Positions 23,946-35,649 of a stretch of DNA of 64,000 nucleotides are shown here, one piece after another. Position numbers and translations under genes: made by a program. Under the pieces are notes generated by a model that was not told the DNA's origin, did not search any database, and saw only the letters and a list, made by a program, of their open reading frames with translations. Positions within the stretch are counted from its first letter, which is position 1; the number at the start of each line of letters is the position of its first letter. The DNA comes from Caenorhabditis elegans (Eukaryota; Nematoda; Chromadorea; Rhabditida; Rhabditidae): contig NC_003281.10 in assembly GCF_000002985.6 (NCBI RefSeq), positions 1 to 64,000 of the forward strand. The letters run 5' to 3'.

Positions 23946-24759
23946 GAGAGGCAGCCTGCTCCCTGAAAGGAAATATTGGTTTTTGAGAAAATTGAAAAAA
24001 AAATACGGGAGAACATGAATGAAATAGAAGAAAAGTAAAGAAAATTTTAACAAAAATCTTTAAAAAATTAAGAAAATCTAAGAAAAAAGCCAAAAAAAAC
24101 TTGAAATAATAATCTTAAATTTTGGTGAAAGTGGGCGGAGCCTAAGTAAAGGATATATTTTTTAAAAATTATCAAAAAATGTTGCAAACTTTAAAAAAAA
24201 TTTTAAGTTTTTTTTCAATATGAAATGTCTGAAATTCTTAAAAATTCAAAAAAAAATTAACTTTTTTTGGAAAAAATTTCAAAAATTAAAAAAAAAAACC
24301 ACGTGAAAAAAAACTAATTAGAGAATTGAAAAAGGATCAATGGTTTTCAGACACTAGCGAGAAAAAAAATTTTAATGAAAAAAAAACCAGGGGCGTCTAA
24401 GCGGATTCCAAATGACTGAGCAATGAGCGAAGAGCTCAGAGGGACAGAAAAAATGAAGATAAAGATCAAAAGTGTGAGTAAGCACCTCTGGAGGTGTTGA
24501 CGTAAGCAGTGGGGCACAAATTGGAAATTTTGGATTTTGCTAAGTCCTAAAATTTTATGAAAATCCTAATTTGGATATGTCATTGCAGAAAAAATAAAGT
24601 TCACATGTCCTTTAGTGCTTATAATTACCAATTTCATAACTTGGCTGAAAATTGTCAGAATCAGCTGGAATTTGGGCAAAACTACTCGGAAGTCGGTTTT
24701 AAGCATGATAAAGATAACGAAACATGACACACAACTCGTTAGGATACACTCTTGCCGGT

Positions 24760-25270
24760 TTGCTGATTTGCCGGAAATGTTTATTTTTGGCAAATTGCCG
24801 ATTTGCCGTTTGCCGGATATCATTTTGCCGGAAATGTTTAAAGAAATTATTTATAAGACGGAAACACTTAAAACTGTGCCTTTTTGAAATTTTTTCTCAT
24901 TTTCTGCAGATGTTTTCATAGAATTTGCTTACTTTTCAAAATAAATGTAGGAACATTTATAGGTTGCGTGCAATTTTGCCGATTAAAATTGAAATTCTGA
25001 AATTTCCGAAAAAATGCAAAACCACAATTTGCCGAAAATTTTTGGCACTTGCCGTTTTTTTTCCGGCAAACTCGGCAAATAGACAATTTGCCGGAAATTT
25101 TCAATTCCGGCAGATTGCCGATTTGTCGGAAATTTTCAATTTCGGCAATTTGCCGATGTGCCGGAAATTTTCAATTTCGGCAATTTGCCGATTTGCCGGA
25201 AATTTTCGGCACTTGCCGTTTTTTTTCCGGCAAATCGACAATTTGCCGGTTCGCCGATTTGCCGATTTCG
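24760..25270. repeat. TTGCCGATTTGCCGGAAA minisatellite
   Basis: Variants of CGATTTGCCGGAAATTTTCA and its reverse complement recur about 15 times, so the array is partly palindromic. The best ordered part is 25020-25265, where a unit of about 40 bases repeats. Confidence 0.85.
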
Positions 25271-26335
25271 GTTATGTCTCACCGTTTTTACTGAATTCTA
25301 CCTTGAATAAATCTTAATTTGCGAGTGTTTCAAACAAATTTTTAAAGAAATTCAAGCGGGTTTCAGAAGAAAAAAAAAGTGGGAATTAAAATTTCTAAGC
25401 AAAACCTTTAGAACCTCACAGCCCAAAGTTCAAGCCCAACTCCCCTAGAAAATCAATTTCTGGCGTTTTAAAGTTTCGGCTCATAAACTCGAGAACTCTA
25501 GGAGCCCATAAAATGACGGAAATGAGCACATGTTCCCTGCTGTCGCAAGTAGAAAATGAGGCAAAAGAGAAAGGGACAAAAAACGAGCAAAAAAAAAAAC
25601 GAAATTTTCGCTTTTCATTTCACGAAAAAAAAACGTCGTTCTCTTCGTATAAGGCGACCCCGAGGGGTTGCGTGTGCTCACGTCTTCTATTTCTCTGCGT
25701 CTCTCACCTCTCAGTGCCTCAGGCGGCTCTTGCCAGCTGAGCTCCCCGCATCTCTGCGTCTCTCCCCCCTCGCTTAGTCACCGCCGCTTTGCCTCAAGGG
25801 ATGTGAAGGCGTTAGAGAGGCAGAGTGGCTCCTATTGATTGCTGGGCTCATTGAGCACGACCGGGTGCATCGGGGTACACTAGACTGGAGGAGGGGGAGG
25901 AAGTAGATGTAATTTCAGTAAATATCAGCATTACAACTCCACTTAAAATTCACTTTAAAACCCTAAAACTACTTAAAATCCGGTTTTTTAGGAAAAAAAT
26001 ACGATAGGCTCAGTTCAACATGACAGAGAGCAAAAATTTCTTGTAATTTTAATACCTTAAAAGCCGATAAAGACCCCTACTGTGTCAAGCGGCAAAACTT
26101 CAAAAAAGGGCAAAACCTGATCGATTTACGAGTTTAAGGCCTAAAAGCACTAAAACCACGGTTTTCGGGTACGTGGAGTCTATTTAAGATAGTGAAAAAT
26201 GGCAGAGAGCTCAAAAATTTTAATAGCGTGAGACCCCTTTATCAGGGGTACTCTTCAGGGTACCCTCTGGAGGCCCTTCTTTCCAACCAATTTTTTGAAG
26301 TGTGTACCATGTTTTACTATGTCCACGTGGTGACA

Positions 26336-26490
26336 GGCAGTCCTATCACGGTTTGATCTACAAAAATTGCGGGAATTTTTTTTCCCAAAAATATGTGAGG
26401 TCAGCATGTTCTAATCCATACGAAATCAGTTGAGAACTCTACGTCTCTTCTCACGCATCTTTTGTAGATCCAAGTAGATCAAAACGAAAT
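26336..26490. repeat. Snap-back repeat (family P), copy 1
   Basis: ATCACGGTTTGATCTACAAA ... is mirrored by TTTTGTAGATCCAAGTAGAT and CAAAACGAAATGAGACAC. The interior has the words TGTGAGGTCAGCATG and AACTCTACGTCTCTTCTCAC. Confidence 0.85.
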
Positions 26491-26520
26491 GAGACACTCT
26501 GATACCACACAAGTGGTTTC

Positions 26521-26700
26521 AGGATGTCTTATTGCGGTTTGATCTACAAAAAATGCGGGAATTTTTCCCTCAGGAAAATGTAACGTCAGCACACTCTTAA
26601 CCATGCAAAATCAGTTGAAAAGTATGCGTCTCTTCTCCCGCATTTTTTGTAGATCTAAGTAGATCAAACCGAAATGAGACAATCTGACGTCACGTGTATG
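26521..26700. repeat. Snap-back repeat (family P), copy 2
   Basis: This near-identical second copy lies only 40 bases after copy 1 in the same orientation: TTGCGGTTTGATCTACAAAA to GATCAAACCGAAATGAGACA. Confidence 0.85.
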
Positions 26701-28779
26701 TCTAACTTGTTCAGAATAATTTTTTTGCAAATTTCCGGCTTCTGACGGCCAACCCGATCAAATTACGTGCTAGAAAAGTATTACAAATGACAGGATTAGG
26801 ATTAATTATGGGATTTGGATGTGGGTGACAGAAAGGGAAAATTAAGATTGGGATGTGATTAAAGAAATTTTTGAAAAAAACTTTTTGAAAAAATATTTTA
26901 CCTGAATAAAAGTGTAGAAAAAACATTTTTTAGCGTATAATTTTGCTCGGAATAGTACAAAATTTAGGCCTGAACACGATGAAAATGGGGTTATCAAAAT
27001 TATTAAGCTTTCTGTGATGTTTCACTAAATTTTTTAAGTTTCTCGGCTTCAAACGTATAACTTTGACCATTTTTGAGCAATCCGGCAGAAATTTTGACAT
27101 AGACTGCGTGAAAATTGGTGCTGAACACGTACAACATAGTGAAACAAGGTACACATCTCAAAAATTTATCCGAGTTCTCAGAAGTGTCCACGGGATACCC
27201 TGGGAGGTTGGTAGGGTATCCTGTGGAGAGGCCTGTGGAACATTGAAATTTTAGCGCCCCCTGCCATGTTCCACTATTTTTATTAAATTCTACGTCCCCG
27301 AAAACCTAAGAAAACATATATTTGACGTACTTTTTTCGGGGATTTTGGGCATATTTCGGGTGATAAAAACGAAAAATGATGATATTTTGTTTTGATTCCA
27401 CGAAATCACGAAAAGTTGGAGATAATCCACAGGAAATTGAATTGAAAGTATTATTATTTTATAGAAAATTCCAGAAAAACAAAATCAAGCCGGAAATTGA
27501 TATTTTGGACTATTTCGGATTTTCATCATATGATGAAATTTGGGTTTTTGCTACTTTGAACTCGAAAAATCATAGAGCAAAGTATCAACCTGCTTAAAAA
27601 CAGAGAAATCAGACAATTCAGCTGAAAATTTATAAAGTATCTCTACTGTCACTATTTAAGAATTTTTCACAAAAACCCGAGTTATTTTTTGTATTCCTGT
27701 GACGTCAGAACCGGGAAATTACGTATGAATAGGTGCAAATTTTTGTGTTATTCAAATCTATGACGTAATTAAAAATAGAAAGATGATAGTGAAGGAAAAC
27801 GGGAAAAATATTACGGAGGATATTCGAATTACGAGAAAAGTACAGAATAATCAAAACTTCATAAACACGGCCAGAAAATATCAAAAAAGGCTAAAGTTTA
27901 AAAGTTAAAGAGAAAAAAAATTGAACGGGGTTGGAGAGTTGAGATCTCAGGCTCGAAAAAAAAGGAAAAAAATTCCTGAAAAATTTGAGTTTTTTTACAA
28001 AATTGTTTTTTTATTCAAAAACTCTCAAAATCTGTAATTTTTCAGTTTTATAACAGATTTTTCCAATACGTGACTATTTTCAAAAAAAAAATTTTTTTTT
28101 TTTTGATTTTTTAATCCTTTGAAGTTCACATTTCCGGATTAAAGATGATCCCTTCGCTCTCTTTTCTTTTCTAATAATTTTTTCCTGGAAGTTATATATT
28201 TGAAAAACTTCCTCCAAAATCTCAACAAAAAAACCTCGAAGAAAAAATATTTTCAAAAAGAAAAATACGAGACAAAAACCAATTAATTTTGACATGGCTC
28301 TGTGCTGTTTTTTTTCTTTTCTTTTTTTCGTTGAAGCTTATCCCGCCGAATGACATGTTGTTGGCACCAAGGCGCGGAAAAAGTTGGAGTTTTTAAAGAG
28401 TTGAGTGACAAAATCTATGAAAAACCAAAGAAAACTAATGAGCATATAAAAAATTAGGTTTTAGGGCACAGAAAATCTGAAAAACAACGTTAAACACGGC
28501 TGCGGGCGCGAAATTCAAAAATTCCGAACACCCTCCCCGGACACCCCTCCCCCCCTCCTTCAGCAAGACTCTACCGGAACCCGCTGGGCACCTCAGAGAC
28601 TCTGAGTAAAATTATAGTTTTCCCAGGTGTGTGCTATGTTCCACTAGGCTTAACAAGTTTATCGCTAAATTTTGAGCTTCTGGAGAAAATTTCAGTGGAT
28701 TTGAAAAAAATTGACGGAGTTGTGCTCATGGAGCAGGAAAAAAACATGAGGACTGTAGCTTTCAAAGTACGAAAAACTG

Positions 28780-28960
28780 ATTGAACATATTAAAAACTGG
28801 CTGCGAGCGCGAAAATTCACAAAATTTCAGCGCTACCTCCGTAGACCCTTCAGCAGGACCCCAGGGGTACCCGCTGGACACCCTAGAAAATCCGAACGAT
28901 TTTATGAGGTGTGTGCTATGTTTCACTAAACCTAACGTGTTCAGCATCAAATTCTACACC
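28780..28960. repeat. Dispersed repeat with TGTGCTATGTTTCACTA
   Basis: This is a representative copy of a family seen also near 23161-23290, 26220-26330, 26940-27290, 28500-28660, 29215-29620 and 30780-30950. Shared words include ATGTTTCACTA, GGGGTACCCGCTGGACACC, GTGTTCAGCACCA and CGCGAAATTC. Copies occur in both orientations and no open frame is conserved. Confidence 0.7.
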
Positions 28961-29753
28961 CCCTCACTAATTTCCAGCAGAATCGGCTGAAAATGGGCGG
29001 AGCCCATCAGAAACGCGGAACCAACTGAGGAGACAAAAATTGGTGGGAGGCTCGGGGCTTAGTCTTAATTAATTCTATCCGTTAGGCTAAAAAAGCTCAC
29101 GAGTAAGCAGAAAAGAAGAAGATGATGAAAAAAAATTGAGTCATCGAAGTGTTTTTCATTATAACTCGTCTCAAAATTGCAAGAGTGGGTTGAGAATTTT
29201 GTGTAAAAATTTGTCCTAGGAATAGTGAAACATGGCACATTTTCATAGAGTACTAGATGCGATACGGAAGTGCCAATTGGTAAGATTTCAGAAATTTTGA
29301 GCTCGCAGACATGTCTAACCATGTTCAGCACATTATAAGCAACCAAAAACCTATGTTTACAATGTTTTTCGGCCCCCAAAACCTATAACTTTGGCCATTT
29401 TAGTCCAAACTGGCTAAACTTTTGACATATAGTGTAAAAATTAGTGTTGAACACGTTAAATATAGTGAAACATGGCACACATCTCAAAAAAAAAATTCAG
29501 ATTTTCAAAGGTGTCGATGGGATACCCTGGGGGTACCCCGTGGAGGGGTCTAGAGAACTTTGGAATTTTAGCGCGCTTTCTGCTATGTCTCACTATGTTT
29601 CTTAGGTTCTACGTGTCCGATATCCTAAGAATTCGTTTTTTTTTACGTTGTTTCAGAGATTTCAAGCACATTAGCACCCAAGAAACCTAAGAAAATCAAG
29701 TTTTAAAATTTCAGCGAACTTGCTTCCCTCTATCACTAATGAAGTCCATTGGC

Positions 29754-29807
29754 GGGGGACGAGCAAGGTTCTAAGAATTGCAAATTTTTTGATACATCTC
29801 GTCCCCC
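29754..29807. repeat. Short perfect hairpin
   Basis: GGGGGACGAG at 29754-29763 pairs perfectly with CTCGTCCCCC at 29798-29807 across a 34-base AT-rich loop. It stands out in AT-rich DNA, but no precursor-like extension of the stem is visible. Confidence 0.7.
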
Positions 29808-32800
29808 GAGCGCGCAGAGTTCTTGTTATTCTATTTTTTTCTTGTTATATATCCTGTTGTATTACATGAAAAATAGGCTGGACAGAAAGAAGAAAAGAGG
29901 GGAAATTTATTATTATTTCCGGGAAACGATACATGGAAAGTTGGTGTGTTGTGCATGCATTGGTGACTGCAGAAAAGTAATTTTATTTTTAGGGAGATGG
30001 AAAAAGAATTAGAGGTTTTCAGAAAATTGGAAAAAAATTTGAAAAAAAAAATTTTTTTTGGAAAATTGTTTTCTTAAAAAAAAAATTTCTGAAAAACTTT
30101 TTCTAATCTCAGAACTAGCCAAATACGGAAGTTAGCGTATAGAACTAGTAGATCCAATTAGAACCCTTGTTACTTGAGCCAATTTTCTTGAGAATGACCT
30201 TTTTCTACAATTTTCTTCAGCCGGCATTTCCCCATATTTTCGCCTTCGTTAATATTATTTTATAATAAGAGGAAATAGGAGAAAATATGTCCTAAAAGGG
30301 TAAAATGATGTTTGGAAAATGAAAAAGAGCACGTAAGATGCTAATTTAAAACTTTTTTTAAAAATTTTGTGAAATTTTTTTTAGGCCAAAAATTTTTTTT
30401 TAGCCAAAATAATTTTTTCTATTATAATTCTCAAATTTTAAATTTTTCCGTCAGAAAAAGAGCAAAAAACAGAAAAAAACGCATATATTCTCGGTGAGGC
30501 ATCTTTTGAATTCTGAAGAAGCAGTGGGGATGAGATGAAAAAGAGGCAAGAAAACGTGCGGAATGACGTCAAAAAAGGAAAAGAAGAAAAAGATGAAGAC
30601 TCCTCTTTTTTCATTTTTTTTTCTTTTTCTTAGAAAAATGAAAGGGTTCCGTTCCGTGGAACTCGGTTTCTTTTTTTCTGGAGAGACCAGAAATTGGAAA
30701 TTTTAGGTGAAAAGTCCAGAAATCTTTATGGATTTTTACCTAAAAACGCGGTTTTTATACGTTTTCAGGTTTGTAGAATTCAAAAAAATTGGTTAAACAT
30801 GACAGAGGGCCCAAATTTTCCAATATAACGGGGTACCCTTCTGGACACCCCAGTGGTCCAGCTGGGGGTACCTGCTGAGCACTTTTTCAAAATCGGAAAA
30901 TTTCAGGTGTGTGCCATGTTTCAATAAGTTTATCGTGTTTAGCACCAGGTTTTATGCATTCCGGTGAAATTTCAAGGTTTTTGGGCAAAAAAAAACTTCG
31001 CTAAAATAGTTTTTTCTTCAATTCTTTATCCAATAACATATTTACACAATTCTAAACTTTTTGAGCTTCTTCCGAATTTAAGAAGAAAACCAAAAAAGAG
31101 AAGGAAAAAGAAAAGCAAAAGTTCAGTCAATTTTTTCGCCTGAACTCATTCCAAATTCCGTGTTTTCGACAAAAACTTCTTTCGAGTACTACGTGCCAAA
31201 ACAAACTTCTCCAAAACTTTTTTTTCTGGTTCCATTATTCAATTTTTCTGCTTATTGACAATACTACTTGAAAATAGCTCAAAAAGTGCAAAAATTGTGA
31301 ACTTTTGCGTTGAAGTATGTACTAGAATTGGTGCTGGAAATTTGGAAATTTTGGTAAAAAATTGGAAAAAATTTAGGGTCTTGGAATTCCAAAAAATACA
31401 ATCTGAGGCTTTTTTTACTTGAGAAAAAAAATTAATTTTTTAGTAACAATTTTGGGGAATATAACTTCCTAAAAAATCTGAAAACGCCAGAAAATTTCAG
31501 GAAATTTTATTAAAGTTTCATAAATGTTCGGAACATTTCAAAAAATTTTTTAAAAATTTCAAAAGATTCAATTAAAATTAAAAATAATTTCAGAAAACTT
31601 TATACAAATGCTGAAAATCCAGCAAATCTGTGAAGCTTTAAAAATTTCAAAAAAGATTTATCTGAAATTTCTTCGTTCTTCTATGTTTTCAGATATTTTT
31701 GTCATGTGAAAACCAATTTTTTTAGTTTTTCAGTAAGGTTCTAGACATCAACAACACCATGTGAAAATCTAAAGGAAATGAGAAATGAGCACACGTGAGC
31801 TGCTTCTGTGACGGAGTATGTGCCAGTTGCTATGGAGATTCGAGCATAATTTGATTGAATTTTGTGTCGGGAATTTGTGAAAAAGTTAGAAAAACATGCT
31901 AATACGAAAAAGATTGAGAGAAAATATTGGATTTTGAGAAAAAAACTTTTTTGAAAGTTTTAAAAAATGTTTCTAGAAATTTCCAGCACTGAAAAAAAAA
32001 TCAAGAAGGTGGAGGTGTCAAAAAAGAGAAACTGAATTTTTATTACCTTGGGAGAAGGTGAGTGGTTTTTTCTCTAGATTTTTATGTTCTCGGGAGATTT
32101 TAGCGTTTTTTAATTGTGTGAATCCGTCTATTTAGACCTATAAATGCCTAAACCCAAAAAAATTCAAAAAAAACCGGCTTCTTAAACTGTACAAACACAG
32201 AAGAAAGTAGAAAAGTACTTGGTTGCCAACCATCCATGAAATGAGGGGATTTCTTCACAACAGGACATTGAATACTAACAAGATAGATAGGAATGTTGGA
32301 AAATTTTGAAAAAAAAATTTATTCAGATTTTCCAGAAAATCTGGAAAAATTCCAAAATTTGGGAAATCTAAAAAAATTCAAAAAAAAATTATTTGAAAAA
32401 TTTAATTTTTCAAAAAAAAAGTCCCAAAAATTGAGACAAGTTCCAAAATTTCTAGAACAAATCAGAACACATTGGGAATAATTTTGAAAATTTCAGAAAA
32501 ATCCCAAAACATTTTTTAAAGAAAATACAAAAGCTTAAAATTGTTCAGAAAATAGATGTGGCACAAAATTTTCAACAAAAAATCGGGAAAAAATCTTTAC
32601 AAAATTTGAAAAACCACCAAAAATTATCTAAAAATTTCAGACAATTTTAGAAAATTCAGAAACTTCCACTGGCTCTTGGAAAATTTTTTTCCAAAAAAAT
32701 TTAATCCAAAATAAAATCCAACAAATCCAAAAAAAATTCAAAAAAATCCTTTAAAAACCCTAAAAAATCCAAAAAATTCTTAAAAATTCCTAAAAATTCC

Positions 32801-33339
32801 TAAAAATTCCCAAAAATTCCCAAAAAATTCCAGAAAATTCAAAGTTTTTGGCAAAACTAAATTAATAAACTACAGTACCAAAACAGTGAACTAAAAAGCT
32901 AGACGCAGACGGAATAAGACAAGTTCATCAACCGGTTGGATTAGTAGTCAGGGAAAAAGGATAAGGGGAAGAAGAAGAAGAAAGTTGTTGCAAAAACGGA
33001 ATTAGAAGGGGAAATTACTGGTAGCCAATCACACGTATTTTCACTTATTCCTGTGAATTTATGTCAATTCTTATCACCTGCTGTTATATTTCTAGGGCAG
33101 TACTGCTTTTGATGTAGAAACCGAGAAATTCCAAAAAAAAAAATAACAGGAAAATTAGCTTAAACAAACAATTAGTCACAATGCCGAAAGTGAATGGAAC
33201 CAGTTAACCCAAGGTGAAAGGGTTTTAGGAAGGAATTTTGGTTGTAAAGTGTGAAAAAAACAGGGATAATTGAGAAATTAGGGTATAAAATTTTAGAAAT
33301 TTCGAAAAATATTAACTGCAAACTATAGCCCTTGAAAAT

Positions 33340-33590
33340 TGAAACACTTTGTTATTTTAAAATTTGTTAATAGCTCTGTTCCCGGCGGAGTTAGGCGCGT
33401 TGGAAGTTTTGAGGGTGAGAGAGCGTGGGGTGGGGGGAGACGCAGTGCGCTCTCGCCGACTGCGTCTCCCCCTCCCCCACGCTCTCTCGCCGTCTAAACT
33501 TTAAAGGCGCGTAGCTTTGCAGGGAGTATAGATATTAAAATGTTTTAAAATGATAATATGTTTAGAATGTTTAGCTCTATACAATTTGAA
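33340..33590. repeat. GA-rich palindrome (family A), copy 10
   Basis: GAGAGAGCGTGGGGTGGGGG is mirrored by CCCCCACGCTCTCTCGCCGT. It lies in gene-free DNA. Confidence 0.85.
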
Positions 33591-34265
33591 CATACAATAA
33601 AAATAATTATTTCCGAAAAAAATTAAAACAAAACTGCATTAAAAAGGGAACGTATGGAAAGTAAATAATAGTGTAAAATACATTTTAAAAAACTAAAAAC
33701 TGTAAAATATAAAAATTAATTTCAAAAAACCTTCAACTAAACCAACTACTTTCCCATATAAAATTTCCCAAAAAAAAGGCCTTCAAAAGTACAATCTCTT
33801 AGTCATAAAAAAGATAAGGAACTGACCTGATTGTGGTATCGAATTTCATGTTTTTTATTCACCGTTTTCTCCCAAATAAAAAAGATAGAGACAGAACTTA
33901 TGTTCTTCTTCACAATGACCGGAGTAGCCACTTGACCCATTATACATGGGGGGTCGCCTAAGTGGTTTGGATTTCTATTTCGAGAAGGCCTAGGTACGGA
34001 AATAGTGTAAGAATTTGAATTTTTCGGTGAAAATTGACAGGAATGATCTGAAAATTAAAAAAAAAACCGATATTTGGTTGCTAGAAAATTTCTCAGAACA
34101 CAATTTCAGGTACTAATTGGTCTATAGGCCAAAAAACCTTTGGATTTTTTTTCAGATTGTGTTCTTTAATTCAATACTAAACCCCACAAAACCTGGTCCA
34201 GAACAAGATTGAAAAACGAGAAAGTGTAATGGTATGTGTATATTGAAATGTCCTTCGATTCGGCA

Positions 34266-34283
34266 GGGGGGGGGGGGGGGGGG
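34266..34283. repeat. 18-base G tract
   Basis: Eighteen consecutive G residues on the plus strand equal in length the C tract at 7088-7105. Confidence 0.95.
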
Positions 34284-34439
34284 ATTGCTAATTTCCATAG
34301 CGAATTGGTTTCTGGGGACGACGGGATGGAATTAGGAAGAGGTGTGGTGGGTGTTGAGACGCAGATGTATAGAAATTTTAAATGGAGTAGCTCAAAACTA
34401 GGGGCAAAACTCTGTTTCCACAAGAAAAGTGCAATATTT

Positions 34440-34665
34440 TGAGCTTTTAAAAATAAATTGAGTGTTTATATGGATAGAAAATACGATTCTAAACATTTTT
34501 GCAATTGGAAATTTTTTGATATCTCTAATCCCCCACAGAGATACAGAGCACTGAAGTTTGAGCGACGAGAGAGAGAGACGCAGAGTGTGAGAGTGCGCTA
34601 GCTGTCTGCGTCTCCTCAAACTTCAAATCATCATATCTATGCTTAAAATTGAGATATTAAGACAT
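34440..34665. repeat. GA-rich palindrome (family A), copy 11, partly decayed
   Basis: The left core GACGAGAGAGAGAGACGCAG is kept, but the right arm is shortened to GTCTGCGTCTCCTCAAACTT. Confidence 0.75.
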
Positions 34666-34734
34666 TTTAAAATGGAAACTTGTTCAGAATTTCATTTTTT
34701 ATTCCTTTTTGGGCACATTTTTAAAACTGCTAGA

Positions 34735-35350
34735 ATAGCTGAAATTGCCGGAATTTCCGAAATTCCCACATTTGCCGGTCTTGCTGAAATTGCCGGAATT
34801 GCCGCAATTCCCACTTTTGCCGGATTTTCTGAAATTGCCGGAATTGCTGGAATTGCCAAAACTGCTGGAATTGCTGAAATTGATGATGTTGCCAGAATTT
34901 CTAGAATTGCCGGAATTTCTAAAACTGCCGGATATTCTGGAATTGCTGAAGTTGCCGAAGTTTTAGAAATTGCTGATATTGCCGGAAGCGCAAAATTTGC
35001 CGGAATAACAGGAATTGACGAAATTGCCGGATTTCCTGAAATTGATGATGTTGCCAGAATTTCTAGAATTGCCGGAATTGCCGAAATTGCGGAAATTTCA
35101 TAAATCGCCGGAATTTCTGAAATCGCCGGATATGCCGAAATTGCCGCAATTCCCACATTTGCCGGATTTTCTGGAATTGCCGGATATTCTGGAATTGCCG
35201 GAATTGCCAAAATTGACGGAATTGCCGGAATTGCCGGAATTGCCGAAATTGCCGAAATTGACAGAATTGCCGGTCTCGCCAAAACTGGCGGAATTGCCGG
35301 AATTGCCAAAATTGCCAAAAATGCTAAAATTTTCAAAATGGCCGGAATAT
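34735..35350. repeat. GAATTGCCG nine-base minisatellite
   Basis: About 65 degenerate tandem copies of a 9-base unit close to GAATTGCCG are present. Because the unit is a multiple of three and has no stop words, long open frames of Ile/Ala/Gly or Leu/Pro repeats appear on both strands. I regard these as artefacts of the repeat. Confidence 0.9.
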
Positions 35351-35649
35351 CTACTTCACGCAACTATGTATTTATTGGAAAAATGTGCAAATGAGAGGCA
35401 TAACGCATAGAGTAACATTTATTCACAGTTCAACAAAAGTGTCATCTTAAACATATATAATAGAAGTTTCAAAATAAGTATTAAAATTTGTATGTCTCAA
35501 AAATAATATTATAGCATTTCCTCGAAAACATTGCGAGCAAAATAAATTCAAAATCAGTCAACAGAAACAATCGAATGAATAGGATCAAAAGAAGTCGTAT
35601 CCAAAACAGGAATGTGGTGCAGGTTAGGCTCCGACAAGTTGGCTTCCTC

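Larger units (their letters stand above)
23946..35649. other. 11.7-kb gene-free, repeat-rich region
   Basis: I found no chain of open frames with matching splice phases on either strand. The content is low-complexity A/T-rich DNA plus named repeats: a TTGCCG minisatellite (24760-25270), two snap-back elements (26336-26700), a dispersed family with the word TGTGCCATGTTTCACTA (26.2-31 kb), a hairpin at 29754-29807, two family A palindromes, an 18-G tract and a GAATTGCCG minisatellite (34735-35350). A non-coding RNA or distant enhancers cannot be excluded. Confidence 0.6.

Noticed and set aside
31815..31845. X-box-like sequence GTTGCTATGGAGAT (RFX/DAF-19 site)
   Set aside because: The second half-site departs from the consensus and no gene starts nearby.
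34639..35410. Long open frames of Ile/Ala/Glu or Leu/Pro repeats on both strands (up to 223 residues)
   Set aside because: They come from a 9-base tandem unit with no stop words; open on both strands, no start context or splice sites.
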